NCBI RefSeq assembly: GCF_003112735.1
Contig: NZ_BFBR01000009.1
Location: 81,297-145,296, forward strand
From: Candidatus Phycosocius bacilliformis
Lineage (GTDB): Bacteria > Pseudomonadota > Alphaproteobacteria > Caulobacterales > Aquidulcibacteraceae
Reading direction: 5' to 3'
Length of the DNA: 64,000 nucleotides
The notes beneath the pieces were generated by a model. It did no database searches. It saw only the letters and a program-made list of their open reading frames with translations, and was not told the DNA's origin. This document shows, one piece after another, positions 53,736-61,626 of this stretch. Each line of letters opens with the position of its first letter. Positions within the stretch are counted from its first letter, which is position 1. The position numbers were made by a program, and so were the translations under genes.

Positions 53736-54137
53736 TTAATATCCGTTCCTTAATGGAAGCCCTTGCTCCCGCCGAACTGCATTTTCATTTGCTACAGAAT
53801 ACAGTTCACTCGGTGGTGTATAGCCAGGCGACCCAATCCTAGGATCAAGTGGATTCGAGAATGCTTGCACTCCCAGATTGAAAGCCCTTACATGGCCAAG
53901 TTCATGCACAAGGCCAATATATGGTGGGCGCTGTTTTGAGCCATTTGTGTCAGTACCTCCCGATGTCTTTGTTGGACTCCATTCCGCTATCGCGGCGGAT
54001 GGTCTGCCATACGCACCGCCCGGGCTAACCCCCGCTTGATTTACTGAATTTTCACCACCCACTAAGGTGCGATGGGGCCTTACACCGTGCCTTGGCATAG
54101 CTTGAGTTATTATATTATCAAACTCTGACTGGCGCAA
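53736..54137 (-). CDS. M91-like zinc metallopeptidase toxin domain (detached RHS-type tip)
   Basis: About 133 residues. HELGH (HExxH zinc site) lies in YIGLVHELGHVRAFN, followed by ELYSVANENAVRREQGLPLRNGY, the pattern of NleD/M91-like effector domains found at the C-termini of RHS proteins. There is no signal peptide, no RHS core in front and no good start: a TTG at 54137 follows a stop nine bases earlier. It therefore looks like a displaced toxin tip rather than a complete gene. Its downstream neighbour is the lipoprotein. Substrate protein unknown. Confidence 0.65.
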   Translation of the reverse strand: MRQSEFDNIITQAMPRHGVRPHRTLVGGENSVNQAGVSPGGAYGRPSAAIAEWSPTKTSGGTDTNGSKQRPPYIGLVHELGHVRAFNLGVQAFSNPLDPRIGSPGYTPPSELYSVANENAVRREQGLPLRNGY

Positions 54138-54183
54138 TTTTGATATTTATGCCTCCCCGCGATTACCCGCTTTAGGAGCTAAA

Positions 54184-54426
54184 ATGATTAGTATTGAATA
54201 CAAACCACAAGAGCCGTATTGTCAGCCTGATGAGATTGAGATGCATCTAGATGCTGAAGGGCTTAGAATTTTGCTGTCTGAACTAAATCTCCTTCAGGAT
54301 GGCCGAACCGATCACATCCACCTAATGAGTGAAGCTTGGGGGGGCGTTGATCTGGTTGGCCAACCCAGAAACCAAGGGTTCGCAATAGTTCATCATATGA
54401 AAATCCTTCTTCGTAAAGACATTTAG
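54184..54426 (+). CDS. Small Imm32-like immunity protein
   Basis: 80 residues. DEIEMHLDAEGLRILLSELNLL and HIHLMSEAWGGVDL resemble the Imm32 family of polymorphic-toxin immunity proteins (quoted in parts of 22 and fewer residues only for recognition: the keys are EI-LD-EGL and HLM-WGG). A strong ribosome binding site (AGGAG) sits seven bases before the ATG. It is divergent from the M91-like tip, so it is more likely an orphan immunity gene from another toxin. Cytoplasmic, no membrane segment. Confidence 0.6.
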   Translation: MISIEYKPQEPYCQPDEIEMHLDAEGLRILLSELNLLQDGRTDHIHLMSEAWGGVDLVGQPRNQGFAIVHHMKILLRKDI

Positions 54427-54510
54427 ACGTTGGCGGTATTTGCAGGCCCTGCGATAAAATTAAAGCGCTCCACAGCCATCAAATTAACCGCCGATCCTCA
54501 TGAATAATAG

Positions 54511-54761
54511 CGCTCGAGCCATAGTCGCCAAGCAGATTCAAATGGGCTAGCGGGGTTCCAAAACCTAGGACCGGTATTGCTGGAGGGGGAAAGTCTGAAA
54601 ATTGGACGTCAGCAGCAAGCACCTTAAACGATGCGCTGGCTCGTCGTGGTCTGTATTCAACACCAATCAGACACGCGCTGACAAAGGGCCTAAAACGCGT
54701 TCCCTATTTAGGCACTGCCTTATCTGCTTTTGAACTATATGATGCGATAGCCTGCAAATGA
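54511..54761 (+). pseudogene. Broken RHS C-terminal tip
   Basis: Two overlapping frames carry pieces of an RHS end. One frame reads DSNGLAGFQNLGP from 54535, matching the DPxGL boundary motif at the end of RHS cores. The other reads KPRTGIAGGGKSENWTSAAS and continues to YLGTALSAFELYDAIACK before a stop at 54759-54761 that overlaps the next start (ATGA). A single-base frameshift between them and an upstream stop break the gene. The tip toxin type is not recognised. The coupling to the DUF1493 gene is the usual toxin-immunity order. Confidence 0.5.
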
Positions 54762-55180
54762 CCAATGTAGACAATACGATTTCTCAAGAGACAAAAGCGT
54801 ATCTCTGCATGTGCGGCATATCCGCGAAGTCAATTTCCAAATTCACACGTGAAACGCGACTTTGGCATGATTTAGGCATGTATGGTGATATCGCTGAAGG
54901 CAATCTCGAGTGCTTACATGATCATTTTGGAGTCGATCTCACCGAATTTGATTTTGAAAAATACTTTCGTGTTGAATTTATCGGAAACTCGGTTGTCAGT
55001 TCAATTCTGATAAGAATGGTACCATTCTTAGGTGATTATTTCAGAGGGCGAGTAGAGTTACCTCCATTAACCCTCGGTATGATCGGAGATGCGATTACTA
55101 ACAAAAAGCTAGTCTGGGTTCTTTGGCAACCGCCTGAAGGTCGAGCGCAGGGCGACGGCCACAGCGCTAACCCCGGTTGA
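54758..55180 (+). CDS. DUF1493-like protein, probable immunity, 3' end fused to RHS remnant
   Basis: 140 residues. FTRETRLWHDLGMYGD, LECLHDHFGVDLTEFDFEKYF and LTLGMIGDAI match the acyl-carrier-like DUF1493 pattern that recurs in toxin-immunity loci. The native protein should end near residue 120; the last 20 residues (WQPPEGRAQGDGHSANPG) are the RHS core read in a wrong frame, so recombination with an RHS gene has replaced its stop. Starts by ATGA overlap with the broken RHS tip. AT-rich up to about 55125, then abruptly GC-rich. Confidence 0.6.
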   Translation: MTNVDNTISQETKAYLCMCGISAKSISKFTRETRLWHDLGMYGDIAEGNLECLHDHFGVDLTEFDFEKYFRVEFIGNSVVSSILIRMVPFLGDYFRGRVELPPLTLGMIGDAITNKKLVWVLWQPPEGRAQGDGHSANPG

Positions 55181-55550
55181 GACCGATACCTACACCATCG
55201 CCACCGGCACCAACCGCCTGCGCAGTATCGCCACCCCAAGCGGCACGCGAACGTTCAGTCATGATGGGCGGGGCAATCAGATCACCGAGCAGTTCCCGGG
55301 CGGGGTCACGGTCACCGTTGCCTACGACGGCCATGCCCGTCTGACGCGCTACCGCAATGGTGGCGCAAGCCAGACCATGCTCTATAATGGCATGGATGAG
55401 CGGATACAGGTGGTCACCACGCCTGCCATCGGGGCGGCAGATACCCGCGTCTATCTCTATGACCTCGATCACCGTATCGTGGGTGAATGCGACGCAATGG
55501 AAAGACTGTCAACAGTGTCGGTAGCCATAACCTTCATAAGGCGACATTAA
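55131..55550 (+). pseudogene. RHS/YD-repeat core remnant
   Basis: Reading in frame from 55131 gives YD-type repeats: TNRLRSIATPSGTRTFSHDG, RGNQITEQFPGGVTVTVAYDG, HARLTRYRNGG, QTMLYNGMDERIQVV, then TRVYLYDLDHRIVGE, after which homology stops near 55490 and a stop follows at 55548. There is no start and no N-terminal cage or C-terminal tip, so this is a fragment left by recombination. The high GC contrasts with the AT-rich toxin/immunity genes just upstream. Confidence 0.8.
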
Positions 55551-55574
55551 CCGACATTGGGTTACCAGTTGAAC

Positions 55575-56420
55575 ATGACCCTGACTACAAACTTCGCGAA
55601 TGCGCCATCACCAGATGACCTCAAGCTGCGCGCGAATCGTATTCGCTGTTTGGCGATTGACATGGTCACGCGCGCGCGCGCCTCGCATATTGGAAGCGCG
55701 CTTTCGGCGATTGACATTCTGGCTTGCCTCTATGGCGGTGTCATGCGTGCTGATCCAGCCCGACCGAATGACCCCCTACGTGACCGCTTTATCCTCAGCA
55801 AGGGCCACGCCTGCGTGGGCGTTTACGCCACTTTGGCCGACAGTGGGTTCATTCCGCTTTCACTTCTTGAGACTTATGGCGCTGACTTCTCTCCGTTGAT
55901 GCACCACATTAGCCACAAAGTTGATGGTGTGGAGTTTTCAACTGGTTCGCTCGGTCATGGCTTGCCCTTTGGCGTTGGTAAAGCCAAAGCCGCAAGACTC
56001 AGCGGCCAAGGATGGCGCACATATGTTCTACTAGGCGATGGGGAGATGGCCGAGGGCAGCAATTGGGAAGCCATGATGTTTGCGGCCCATCACAAGCTCG
56101 ACAACCTTGTGGCCATCGTCGACTATAACAATCTACAAAGCCTCACTACGGTCGAGCGGACCCTCGGCCTTGAGCCATTGGACCGCAAAGCATCGGCTTT
56201 CGGTTGGACCGTGCTTGATGTGGATGGGCACGATCATACTGCTCTTGTAGCGGCACTTAGTAGCCAGACTGGCAAGCCAACCCTGATAATAGCTCGTACC
56301 GTCAAGGGCAAAGGTGTTAGCTTCATGGAAGACCAAGTCGCTTGGCATTACAAAAGCCCAACGCTGGCTGAGCGTGATGCTGCGGTAGCAGGCCTGCTGC
56401 ATGTGAACGAGCAGGCCTAA
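55575..56420 (+). CDS. Transketolase-like protein, N-terminal (TPP pyrophosphate-binding) subunit
   Basis: 281 residues. Equivalent to the first third of transketolase: ASHIGSALSAIDIL, LSKGHACVGVYATL, and the thiamine-pyrophosphate motif LLGDGEMAEGSNWEA with VDYNNLQ. The second subunit follows four bases later, so together they form a split transketolase. In a CDP-sugar operon the pair could move a two-carbon ketol unit to a keto-sugar rather than act in the pentose cycle; this is inference. The ATG at 55575 is preferred to an in-frame TTG at 55557. The first gene of the operon, directly behind the RHS remnant. Confidence 0.9.
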   Translation: MTLTTNFANAPSPDDLKLRANRIRCLAIDMVTRARASHIGSALSAIDILACLYGGVMRADPARPNDPLRDRFILSKGHACVGVYATLADSGFIPLSLLETYGADFSPLMHHISHKVDGVEFSTGSLGHGLPFGVGKAKAARLSGQGWRTYVLLGDGEMAEGSNWEAMMFAAHHKLDNLVAIVDYNNLQSLTTVERTLGLEPLDRKASAFGWTVLDVDGHDHTALVAALSSQTGKPTLIIARTVKGKGVSFMEDQVAWHYKSPTLAERDAAVAGLLHVNEQA

Positions 56421-56424
56421 ATCC

Positions 56425-57309
56425 ATGCGCAACGCTTTCATTCAAGAGTTATGCGACTTAGCCGCTCACCATGATCATATTGTGTTGATGGTCGGTGACC
56501 TGGGTTATTCCGTGGTAGAGCCCTTTGCCGAGCAGTTTCCGGATCGCTTCATTAATGCTGGTATTGCCGAGCAGAACATGGCGGGAATGGCTGCAGGTAT
56601 GGCCTCCGAAGGCTATCACGTCTTCACTTATTCCATCGCCAACTTCCCAACATTTCGTTGCGCTGAACAGATCCGTAACGATATCGATTATCATTGTCTT
56701 CCTGTCACGACGGTGGCAGTTGGTGGTGGTCTTGCTTATGGCTCTCTAGGCTATTCCCACCATGCCGTGCAGGATTATGCTCTTATGCGGGTTATGCCCA
56801 ATATGCTGATTGCTGCACCAGGCGATCCGCTGGAGGTTCGTGCCTGTTTGCGTTATCTCGTTGCAAATCCCCAGCCCTCCTACCTGCGCATTGGTAAAGC
56901 CGGGGAGCCCGATTTCCACCAAGAAGTGCCGGAGATTGCACCTGGGAAATGGCTCATGATTGATGATGCTGGACCGGACTGCGATATGGCGATCTTGTCG
57001 ACTGGCGCGGCGCTTGGAATGGCGGTTGCAGCTGGTCGGGCGCGAGGTAAACATGTCTTCTCCCTGCCTCTTTGGTCCATGGCAACCAAATATGCGCAAG
57101 CGGTGCAAGTTCGTCGGTTCGCGCAGGTAGATACGTTTGAAGACCACCTCCTTGATGGTGGCTTTGGGTCGTGGATGCTCGAAGCGCTTTTGCAAGAGCC
57201 TGACCTGCGTGGTCACATTTATCCACGCGCATTAAGCGACAAAGTCTGTGGCGTGGTTGCAAGTCAAGCGACGCTGCATCGCTTGGGCGGGTTGGATGAG
57301 GCGGTCTGA
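56425..57309 (+). CDS. Transketolase-like protein, C-terminal subunit
   Basis: 294 residues, the pyrimidine-binding plus C-terminal domains. FINAGIAEQNMAGMAAGMAS contains the conserved glutamate that activates thiamine pyrophosphate, and GGLAYGSLGYSHHAVQDYALM follows as in transketolase; the C-terminal domain has VDTFEDHLLDGGFGS. It pairs with the product of the preceding gene to give a heteromeric enzyme. Split transketolases like this are often found in polysaccharide or antibiotic gene clusters. Confidence 0.9.
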   Translation: MRNAFIQELCDLAAHHDHIVLMVGDLGYSVVEPFAEQFPDRFINAGIAEQNMAGMAAGMASEGYHVFTYSIANFPTFRCAEQIRNDIDYHCLPVTTVAVGGGLAYGSLGYSHHAVQDYALMRVMPNMLIAAPGDPLEVRACLRYLVANPQPSYLRIGKAGEPDFHQEVPEIAPGKWLMIDDAGPDCDMAILSTGAALGMAVAAGRARGKHVFSLPLWSMATKYAQAVQVRRFAQVDTFEDHLLDGGFGSWMLEALLQEPDLRGHIYPRALSDKVCGVVASQATLHRLGGLDEAV

Positions 57310-57425
57310 AGTCCCCACCATGACAGCATGCCTTGACTTTTTAGGGCAGTCCAACCTGCAGGTTTTGGCATAATCAAACCTAAGCATTCATCGACCTTTT
57401 ACCATATTGATTGATGATGCCGACC

Positions 57426-58202
57426 ATGAAAGCAATTATTCTTGCAGGTGGCCTCGGTACACGTTTGGCGGAGGAAACCTCCCTCCGCCCCAAGCCTATG
57501 GTCGAAATAGGTGGCCGCCCCATCTTGTGGCACATCATGAAAATGTATGCACATCATGGTGTGAATGACTTCATCATTTGCCTTGGCTATCGGGGCTATT
57601 TGATCAAGGAATATTTCGCCAATTATAGTCTGCACAATTCCGATATCACCATTGATTTGCGTAATCGATCGATGCAGATTCATCGCGATAGTTCTGAAGA
57701 TTGGCGCATTTCCCTCATTGATACCGGGCCGGAAACTATGACTGGCGGTCGATTGAGGCAGGCCCTTCCCTATCTTGGTAAGGATGAAACCTTTTGCTTG
57801 ACTTATGGCGATGGGGTCAGTGACGTTGATATTGCGGCTTCCATAGATTTTCACCATACCCATGGCAAGCTTGCCACCGTAACTGCAATTCGCCCTTCGA
57901 GTCGGTTCGGCCAGTTAAAGCTAGACGGCGACGTCGTTAATGCCTTTGCCGAGAAGCCAGCCGATGAGGGTGGTTGGATAAATGGCGGCTTCTTCGTCCT
58001 CAATAAGTCGATCGCAACCTATCTGTCGGAAAAGGACAGTTGCGTTTGGGAGCAGGAGCCGTTGGAGCGGCTTGCGCAGGATCGACAGCTGAAATCCTAT
58101 TTCCATGATGGCTTCTGGCAACCAATGGACACCCTAAGGGATCGTCAATTGCTTGAAGGGCTCTGGGCGGCAGACAAAGCACCTTGGAAACAGTGGGACT
58201 AA
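57426..58202 (+). CDS. rfbF: Glucose-1-phosphate cytidylyltransferase
   Basis: 258 residues, matching RfbF/DdhA (257). MKAIILAGGLGTRLAEETSL is the nucleotide-binding loop; RPKPMVEIGGRPILWHIM and GDGVSDVDI follow, with the metal-binding Asp in YGDGVSD. It makes CDP-glucose from CTP and glucose 1-phosphate. ATGs at 57414 and 57417 are in frame, but the third, at 57426, gives the family start. A gap of 116 bases separates it from the transketolase pair, the only sizeable one in this operon. Confidence 0.94.
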   Translation: MKAIILAGGLGTRLAEETSLRPKPMVEIGGRPILWHIMKMYAHHGVNDFIICLGYRGYLIKEYFANYSLHNSDITIDLRNRSMQIHRDSSEDWRISLIDTGPETMTGGRLRQALPYLGKDETFCLTYGDGVSDVDIAASIDFHHTHGKLATVTAIRPSSRFGQLKLDGDVVNAFAEKPADEGGWINGGFFVLNKSIATYLSEKDSCVWEQEPLERLAQDRQLKSYFHDGFWQPMDTLRDRQLLEGLWAADKAPWKQWD

Positions 58203-58206
58203 GCCC

Positions 58207-59271
58207 ATGAGCCTCACATCAAGCTTCTGGTCCGGGCGGCGGGTGTTTGTCACTGGACACACTGGCTTCAAAGGAAGCTGGTTGCTGGTCATGCTGCAGG
58301 TGCTTGGTGCCCGTGTGACCGGCTATAGCTTGCCCCCGCCAACCGATCCTTCCATGTTTGATTTGCTAGATTTAGGGCAAACTTGCGTCCACGTAATCGG
58401 TGATATCCGAGATCTGAGGTCTCTGGAGCGCGCTATACACGATTGCCAGCCCGAGATTGTACTCCATTTGGCTGCTCAGCCTTTGGTCCGCGCCTCCTAT
58501 GTCGACCCACTGGAGACATATTCTTCCAATGTGATGGGCACGGCCAATTTGCTCGATGCTTGTCGGCGTATTGCAGGTCTTGAAGCTATTGTCGCGATCA
58601 CAACCGACAAATGCTATGAAAATGTTGGCCTCGGTCAGCCATTTGCCGAAACAGATCGGTTGGGCGGCTTTGACCCCTATTCCAACAGCAAGGCATGCTG
58701 TGAACTCTTGATCAGCGCATATCGGGACAGCTTCTTTCAGGCCAGCGGCAAGGGTCTTGCCTCAGCACGTGCAGGAAATGTGATCGGTGGCGGCGACTTT
58801 GCCGCTGATCGCCTGATACCAGACGCGGTGCGGGCCTTCGGGTCGGGACAAACACTCATGATCCGCAATCCACTAGCCACGCGTCCCTGGCAACATGTTT
58901 TAGAGCCCCTCGTCGGTTATTTATGCTTAGCGGAAAAGCTGGCCGCTAATCCAAGCTTTGGTGAGGGTTGGAATTTTGGGCCTTGTTTTGAGGACGCCCA
59001 ACCTGTTGGTCAGGTCGTCTCGCAACTGGTCGAGCTTTGGGGGTCTGGTGCTAGCTGGCAGCACGATGAAGCATACCATCCTCATGAAGCGCAGAGCTTA
59101 CAGCTTAATTGCGCCAAAGCCGAAACCCGTCTGAATTGGAAGCCCCGCCTCAATCTCACTCAAGCCCTCGAGATGAGCATGGAATGGTACCACGTTTGGC
59201 ATCAATCTGGTGACATTGCCGCCCTGACTAAACGTCAGGTTAATGAGTTTCTTTGTATGCAATCGATATGA
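58207..59271 (+). CDS. rfbG: CDP-glucose 4,6-dehydratase
   Basis: 354 residues. Extended SDR: FVTGHTGFKGSWLLVML near residue 14, HLAAQPLVRASYVDP, TTDKCYEN, and the catalytic YxxxK in YSNSK. It converts CDP-glucose to CDP-4-keto-6-deoxyglucose. The ATG at 58207 lies five bases after the rfbF stop region; longer in-frame sequence overlaps rfbF and is not family-like. With rfbF and rfbH this defines a CDP-3,6-dideoxyhexose pathway. Confidence 0.94.
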   Translation: MSLTSSFWSGRRVFVTGHTGFKGSWLLVMLQVLGARVTGYSLPPPTDPSMFDLLDLGQTCVHVIGDIRDLRSLERAIHDCQPEIVLHLAAQPLVRASYVDPLETYSSNVMGTANLLDACRRIAGLEAIVAITTDKCYENVGLGQPFAETDRLGGFDPYSNSKACCELLISAYRDSFFQASGKGLASARAGNVIGGGDFAADRLIPDAVRAFGSGQTLMIRNPLATRPWQHVLEPLVGYLCLAEKLAANPSFGEGWNFGPCFEDAQPVGQVVSQLVELWGSGASWQHDEAYHPHEAQSLQLNCAKAETRLNWKPRLNLTQALEMSMEWYHVWHQSGDIAALTKRQVNEFLCMQSI

Positions 59272-60206
59272 AAAGCAATGTTGTCATACCTCGGTTGTTG
59301 GTCACAGGGGCGTCAGGCTTTCTGGGTGCAGCGGTTGCCGCGGCCGCCAGCGCGGCCGGCTACGACGTGCTGGGTATTGGTCGCGCGGCCGATGCGTCGC
59401 GAACAAAGGCCATCAAAATCGCCTATGACCAACTTGATCTGAGCGATGAAGTCGCCACCCATGACTTGTTAAGGCGATTCCGGCCCCACATCATCGTGCA
59501 TGCGGCTTGGTCTGGTGTGTCTGGTCAAGCTAGGGACCAGGACATCCAATATGACAACGTGCGGGCCACCTGCCGTCTATTGGACTTAGGTGCCCAATAC
59601 GGCCTTGAAAAATTCATTGGGATCGGGTCGCAGGCGGAATATGGACCATTTGAAGGGCGAATTGAAGAAACCCATCTGCCTGCTCCGATCACCCTATATG
59701 GAGCCGCCAAGCACGCCGCCTGCACTCTTGCGCGCCAGAGAGCCATAACCCATCATATCCAATTCGCTTGGCTGCGCTTGTTTGCAATTTATGGCCCTAG
59801 CGACAATGGTAATTGGCTAATCCCCAGCTTGATTGCGGCCATGTTGGATGGGCGTTGCCCTCCTATGACTGAAGGTATTCAGAAGTGGGACTATCTGTAT
59901 ATTGATGACGCTGCTCAAGCTCTTCTGGCGCTCATTCGAGCTATGAGCACTCAGTCCGCAGCAACGGGTGTATTTAATCTCTGTTCAGGCGAAGCTGTTC
60001 CTGTTCGCCAGATCGCGCAGGAAATTGCTCACATTGCTGCCCCAAACCTCGACCTCGAATTTGGTACCATTGCCTACAAGCCCGGTCAGATTTTCCATAT
60101 GGAAGGTGATCCGACCCGTTTGCAAGCTGCTACAGGTTGGGCACCATCGACATCTCTTCAAGCTGGCCTCGCCGCAACCATCACCAGCATGAGGGCAATG
60201 GCATGA
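59268..60206 (+). CDS. NAD-dependent epimerase/reductase of the extended SDR family
   Basis: 312 residues. VTGASGFLGAAVAAAA is the Rossmann motif and LYGAAK supplies the catalytic YxxxK. It follows rfbG by a four-base overlap and precedes gtrA likewise. In CDP-dideoxyhexose loci the equivalent gene (abe, prt, or yerF-like) reduces or epimerises the CDP-4-keto-3,6-dideoxy sugar to its final form, so that is the expected role; the exact product (abequose, paratose, or a branched sugar) cannot be read from sequence. Confidence 0.8.
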   Translation: MKSNVVIPRLLVTGASGFLGAAVAAAASAAGYDVLGIGRAADASRTKAIKIAYDQLDLSDEVATHDLLRRFRPHIIVHAAWSGVSGQARDQDIQYDNVRATCRLLDLGAQYGLEKFIGIGSQAEYGPFEGRIEETHLPAPITLYGAAKHAACTLARQRAITHHIQFAWLRLFAIYGPSDNGNWLIPSLIAAMLDGRCPPMTEGIQKWDYLYIDDAAQALLALIRAMSTQSAATGVFNLCSGEAVPVRQIAQEIAHIAAPNLDLEFGTIAYKPGQIFHMEGDPTRLQAATGWAPSTSLQAGLAATITSMRAMA

Positions 60207-60616
60207 CCCGGCTCACACAGATCAAGGCATCGTCACCTGAGGTGCGTCGATTTGCCAAGTTTCTGCTTGTGGGAGGCCTCAATACAGGCTTTGGCTATGG
60301 GGTCTTCGTTCTGGTATTTCTCCTTACAGGCAAAGCTCCGATTGCGGTTATCGTTTCAACTTTACTTGGTGTTTGCTTCAATTTCCTTTCCACTGGAAAG
60401 CTTGTCTTTAATACAATTCAGCCTCAGCGCATTGTACCTTTCCTACTGGTGTACGCAGCTCAACTTGGGCTTAACATTCTGCTTTTGCGAATTCTGGAAC
60501 AGGCAGGTCTGCCTATTTTATTGGCCCAAATTCTAATTTTACCTGTCCTGGCTGTCGCCAGCTACCTGGCCTTGCGCCAGTTCGTCTTTGCCCAAGCTGC
60601 GGGGAGTCCGCTATGA
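60203..60616 (+). CDS. GtrA family membrane protein
   Basis: 137 residues, four membrane segments: RFAKFLLVGGLNTGFGYGVF is the diagnostic first helix, with NFLSTGKLVF after the second and YLALRQFVFA at the end. It is expected to flip the lipid-linked sugar made by the next gene. Four-base overlaps on both sides (ATGA). The third GtrA in the window. Confidence 0.9.
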   Translation: MTRLTQIKASSPEVRRFAKFLLVGGLNTGFGYGVFVLVFLLTGKAPIAVIVSTLLGVCFNFLSTGKLVFNTIQPQRIVPFLLVYAAQLGLNILLLRILEQAGLPILLAQILILPVLAVASYLALRQFVFAQAAGSPL

Positions 60617-61626
60617 AGAAAACAATCTCGATCATCTCGCCCTGCTATAATGAGGTCGACAATGTCGAAAAGTGCCATGCAGCGGTGCGGGCCCTGTTTG
60701 AAAATGAACTTTCCGATTATGCCTTCGAGCATATCTTTGCTGATAATGCCTCCACAGATGGCACCCCTGATGTTCTGCGCGAATTGGCCGCCAGTGCGTC
60801 GGAGGTCAAAGTAATCCTTAATGCTCGAAATTTTGGGCCATTCCGCTCTATGTTCAATGCCCTGAAGAGTGCAACTGGTGATGCCGTAGTTGTCTTTTTG
60901 GCTGTAGATTTGCAAGATCCACCAGAAAAGATCATTGAGTTTGTCCGGATATGGGAAACTGGTGTGGAAGTCGTGGCAGGCGCACGCGTGAACCGCCAAG
61001 AGAGTCTGGCTCTGCGGGTTTGTCGGGCGATCTTTTATCGTATCGTCAATGGTCTCTCCGATATCGATATCCCCGTCAATGTTGGTGAGTTCCAATTGAT
61101 TGACCGAAAAGTGTGGGAAGCGGTTATCCAGCATGACGATCATTACCCTTACGTGCGGGGAATCATCGCCTCCGTGGGATTTAAGCGGGTCATCGTTCCC
61201 TATACATGGGAAGCACGCCAGATAGGCATTTCCAAGAACAATTTGCCTCGTCTGATTGATCAGGCACTCAACGGCATTTTCTCCTTCACCAATGCTCCGA
61301 TGCGCATGTGTACATTGGTCGGCCTCGTCCTCGCAGGTCTTTGCATGCTTTATGCCTTCGGCTCAGTGGCTGCATACTTGTTGTTCTCCACTACTGCGCC
61401 TGCTGGCATAACAACCGTAATCGTATCGCTATTCTTCCTGTCGGGGGTTCAGCTCGCCTTCATTGGCATACTGGGTGAATATGTCACGTCAATCCATGCT
61501 CAAGTGCGGCGCGGCCCGATGGTCGTCGAGCGCGAGCGGATCAACTTTAAGCCCGCTACCACTGCCGAAAAGCTTCCGGCTGAAAACATGGTCCATGCCC
61601 TGCAAAAAAAGGCTGCCTCAACATGA
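60613..61626 (+). CDS. GT2 glycosyltransferase, GtrB/dolichyl-phosphate-sugar synthase-like
   Basis: 337 residues. IISPCYNEVDNVEKC starts the GT-A fold; DNASTDGT and LQDPPEKI hold the nucleotide-sugar and metal-binding aspartates; two membrane segments near 235-300 anchor the C-terminus, as in GtrB/ArnC. It attaches the activated sugar to undecaprenyl phosphate at the cytoplasmic face, and GtrA from the preceding gene would flip it. Overlaps both neighbours by four bases. Confidence 0.9.
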   Translation: MKKTISIISPCYNEVDNVEKCHAAVRALFENELSDYAFEHIFADNASTDGTPDVLRELAASASEVKVILNARNFGPFRSMFNALKSATGDAVVVFLAVDLQDPPEKIIEFVRIWETGVEVVAGARVNRQESLALRVCRAIFYRIVNGLSDIDIPVNVGEFQLIDRKVWEAVIQHDDHYPYVRGIIASVGFKRVIVPYTWEARQIGISKNNLPRLIDQALNGIFSFTNAPMRMCTLVGLVLAGLCMLYAFGSVAAYLLFSTTAPAGITTVIVSLFFLSGVQLAFIGILGEYVTSIHAQVRRGPMVVERERINFKPATTAEKLPAENMVHALQKKAAST

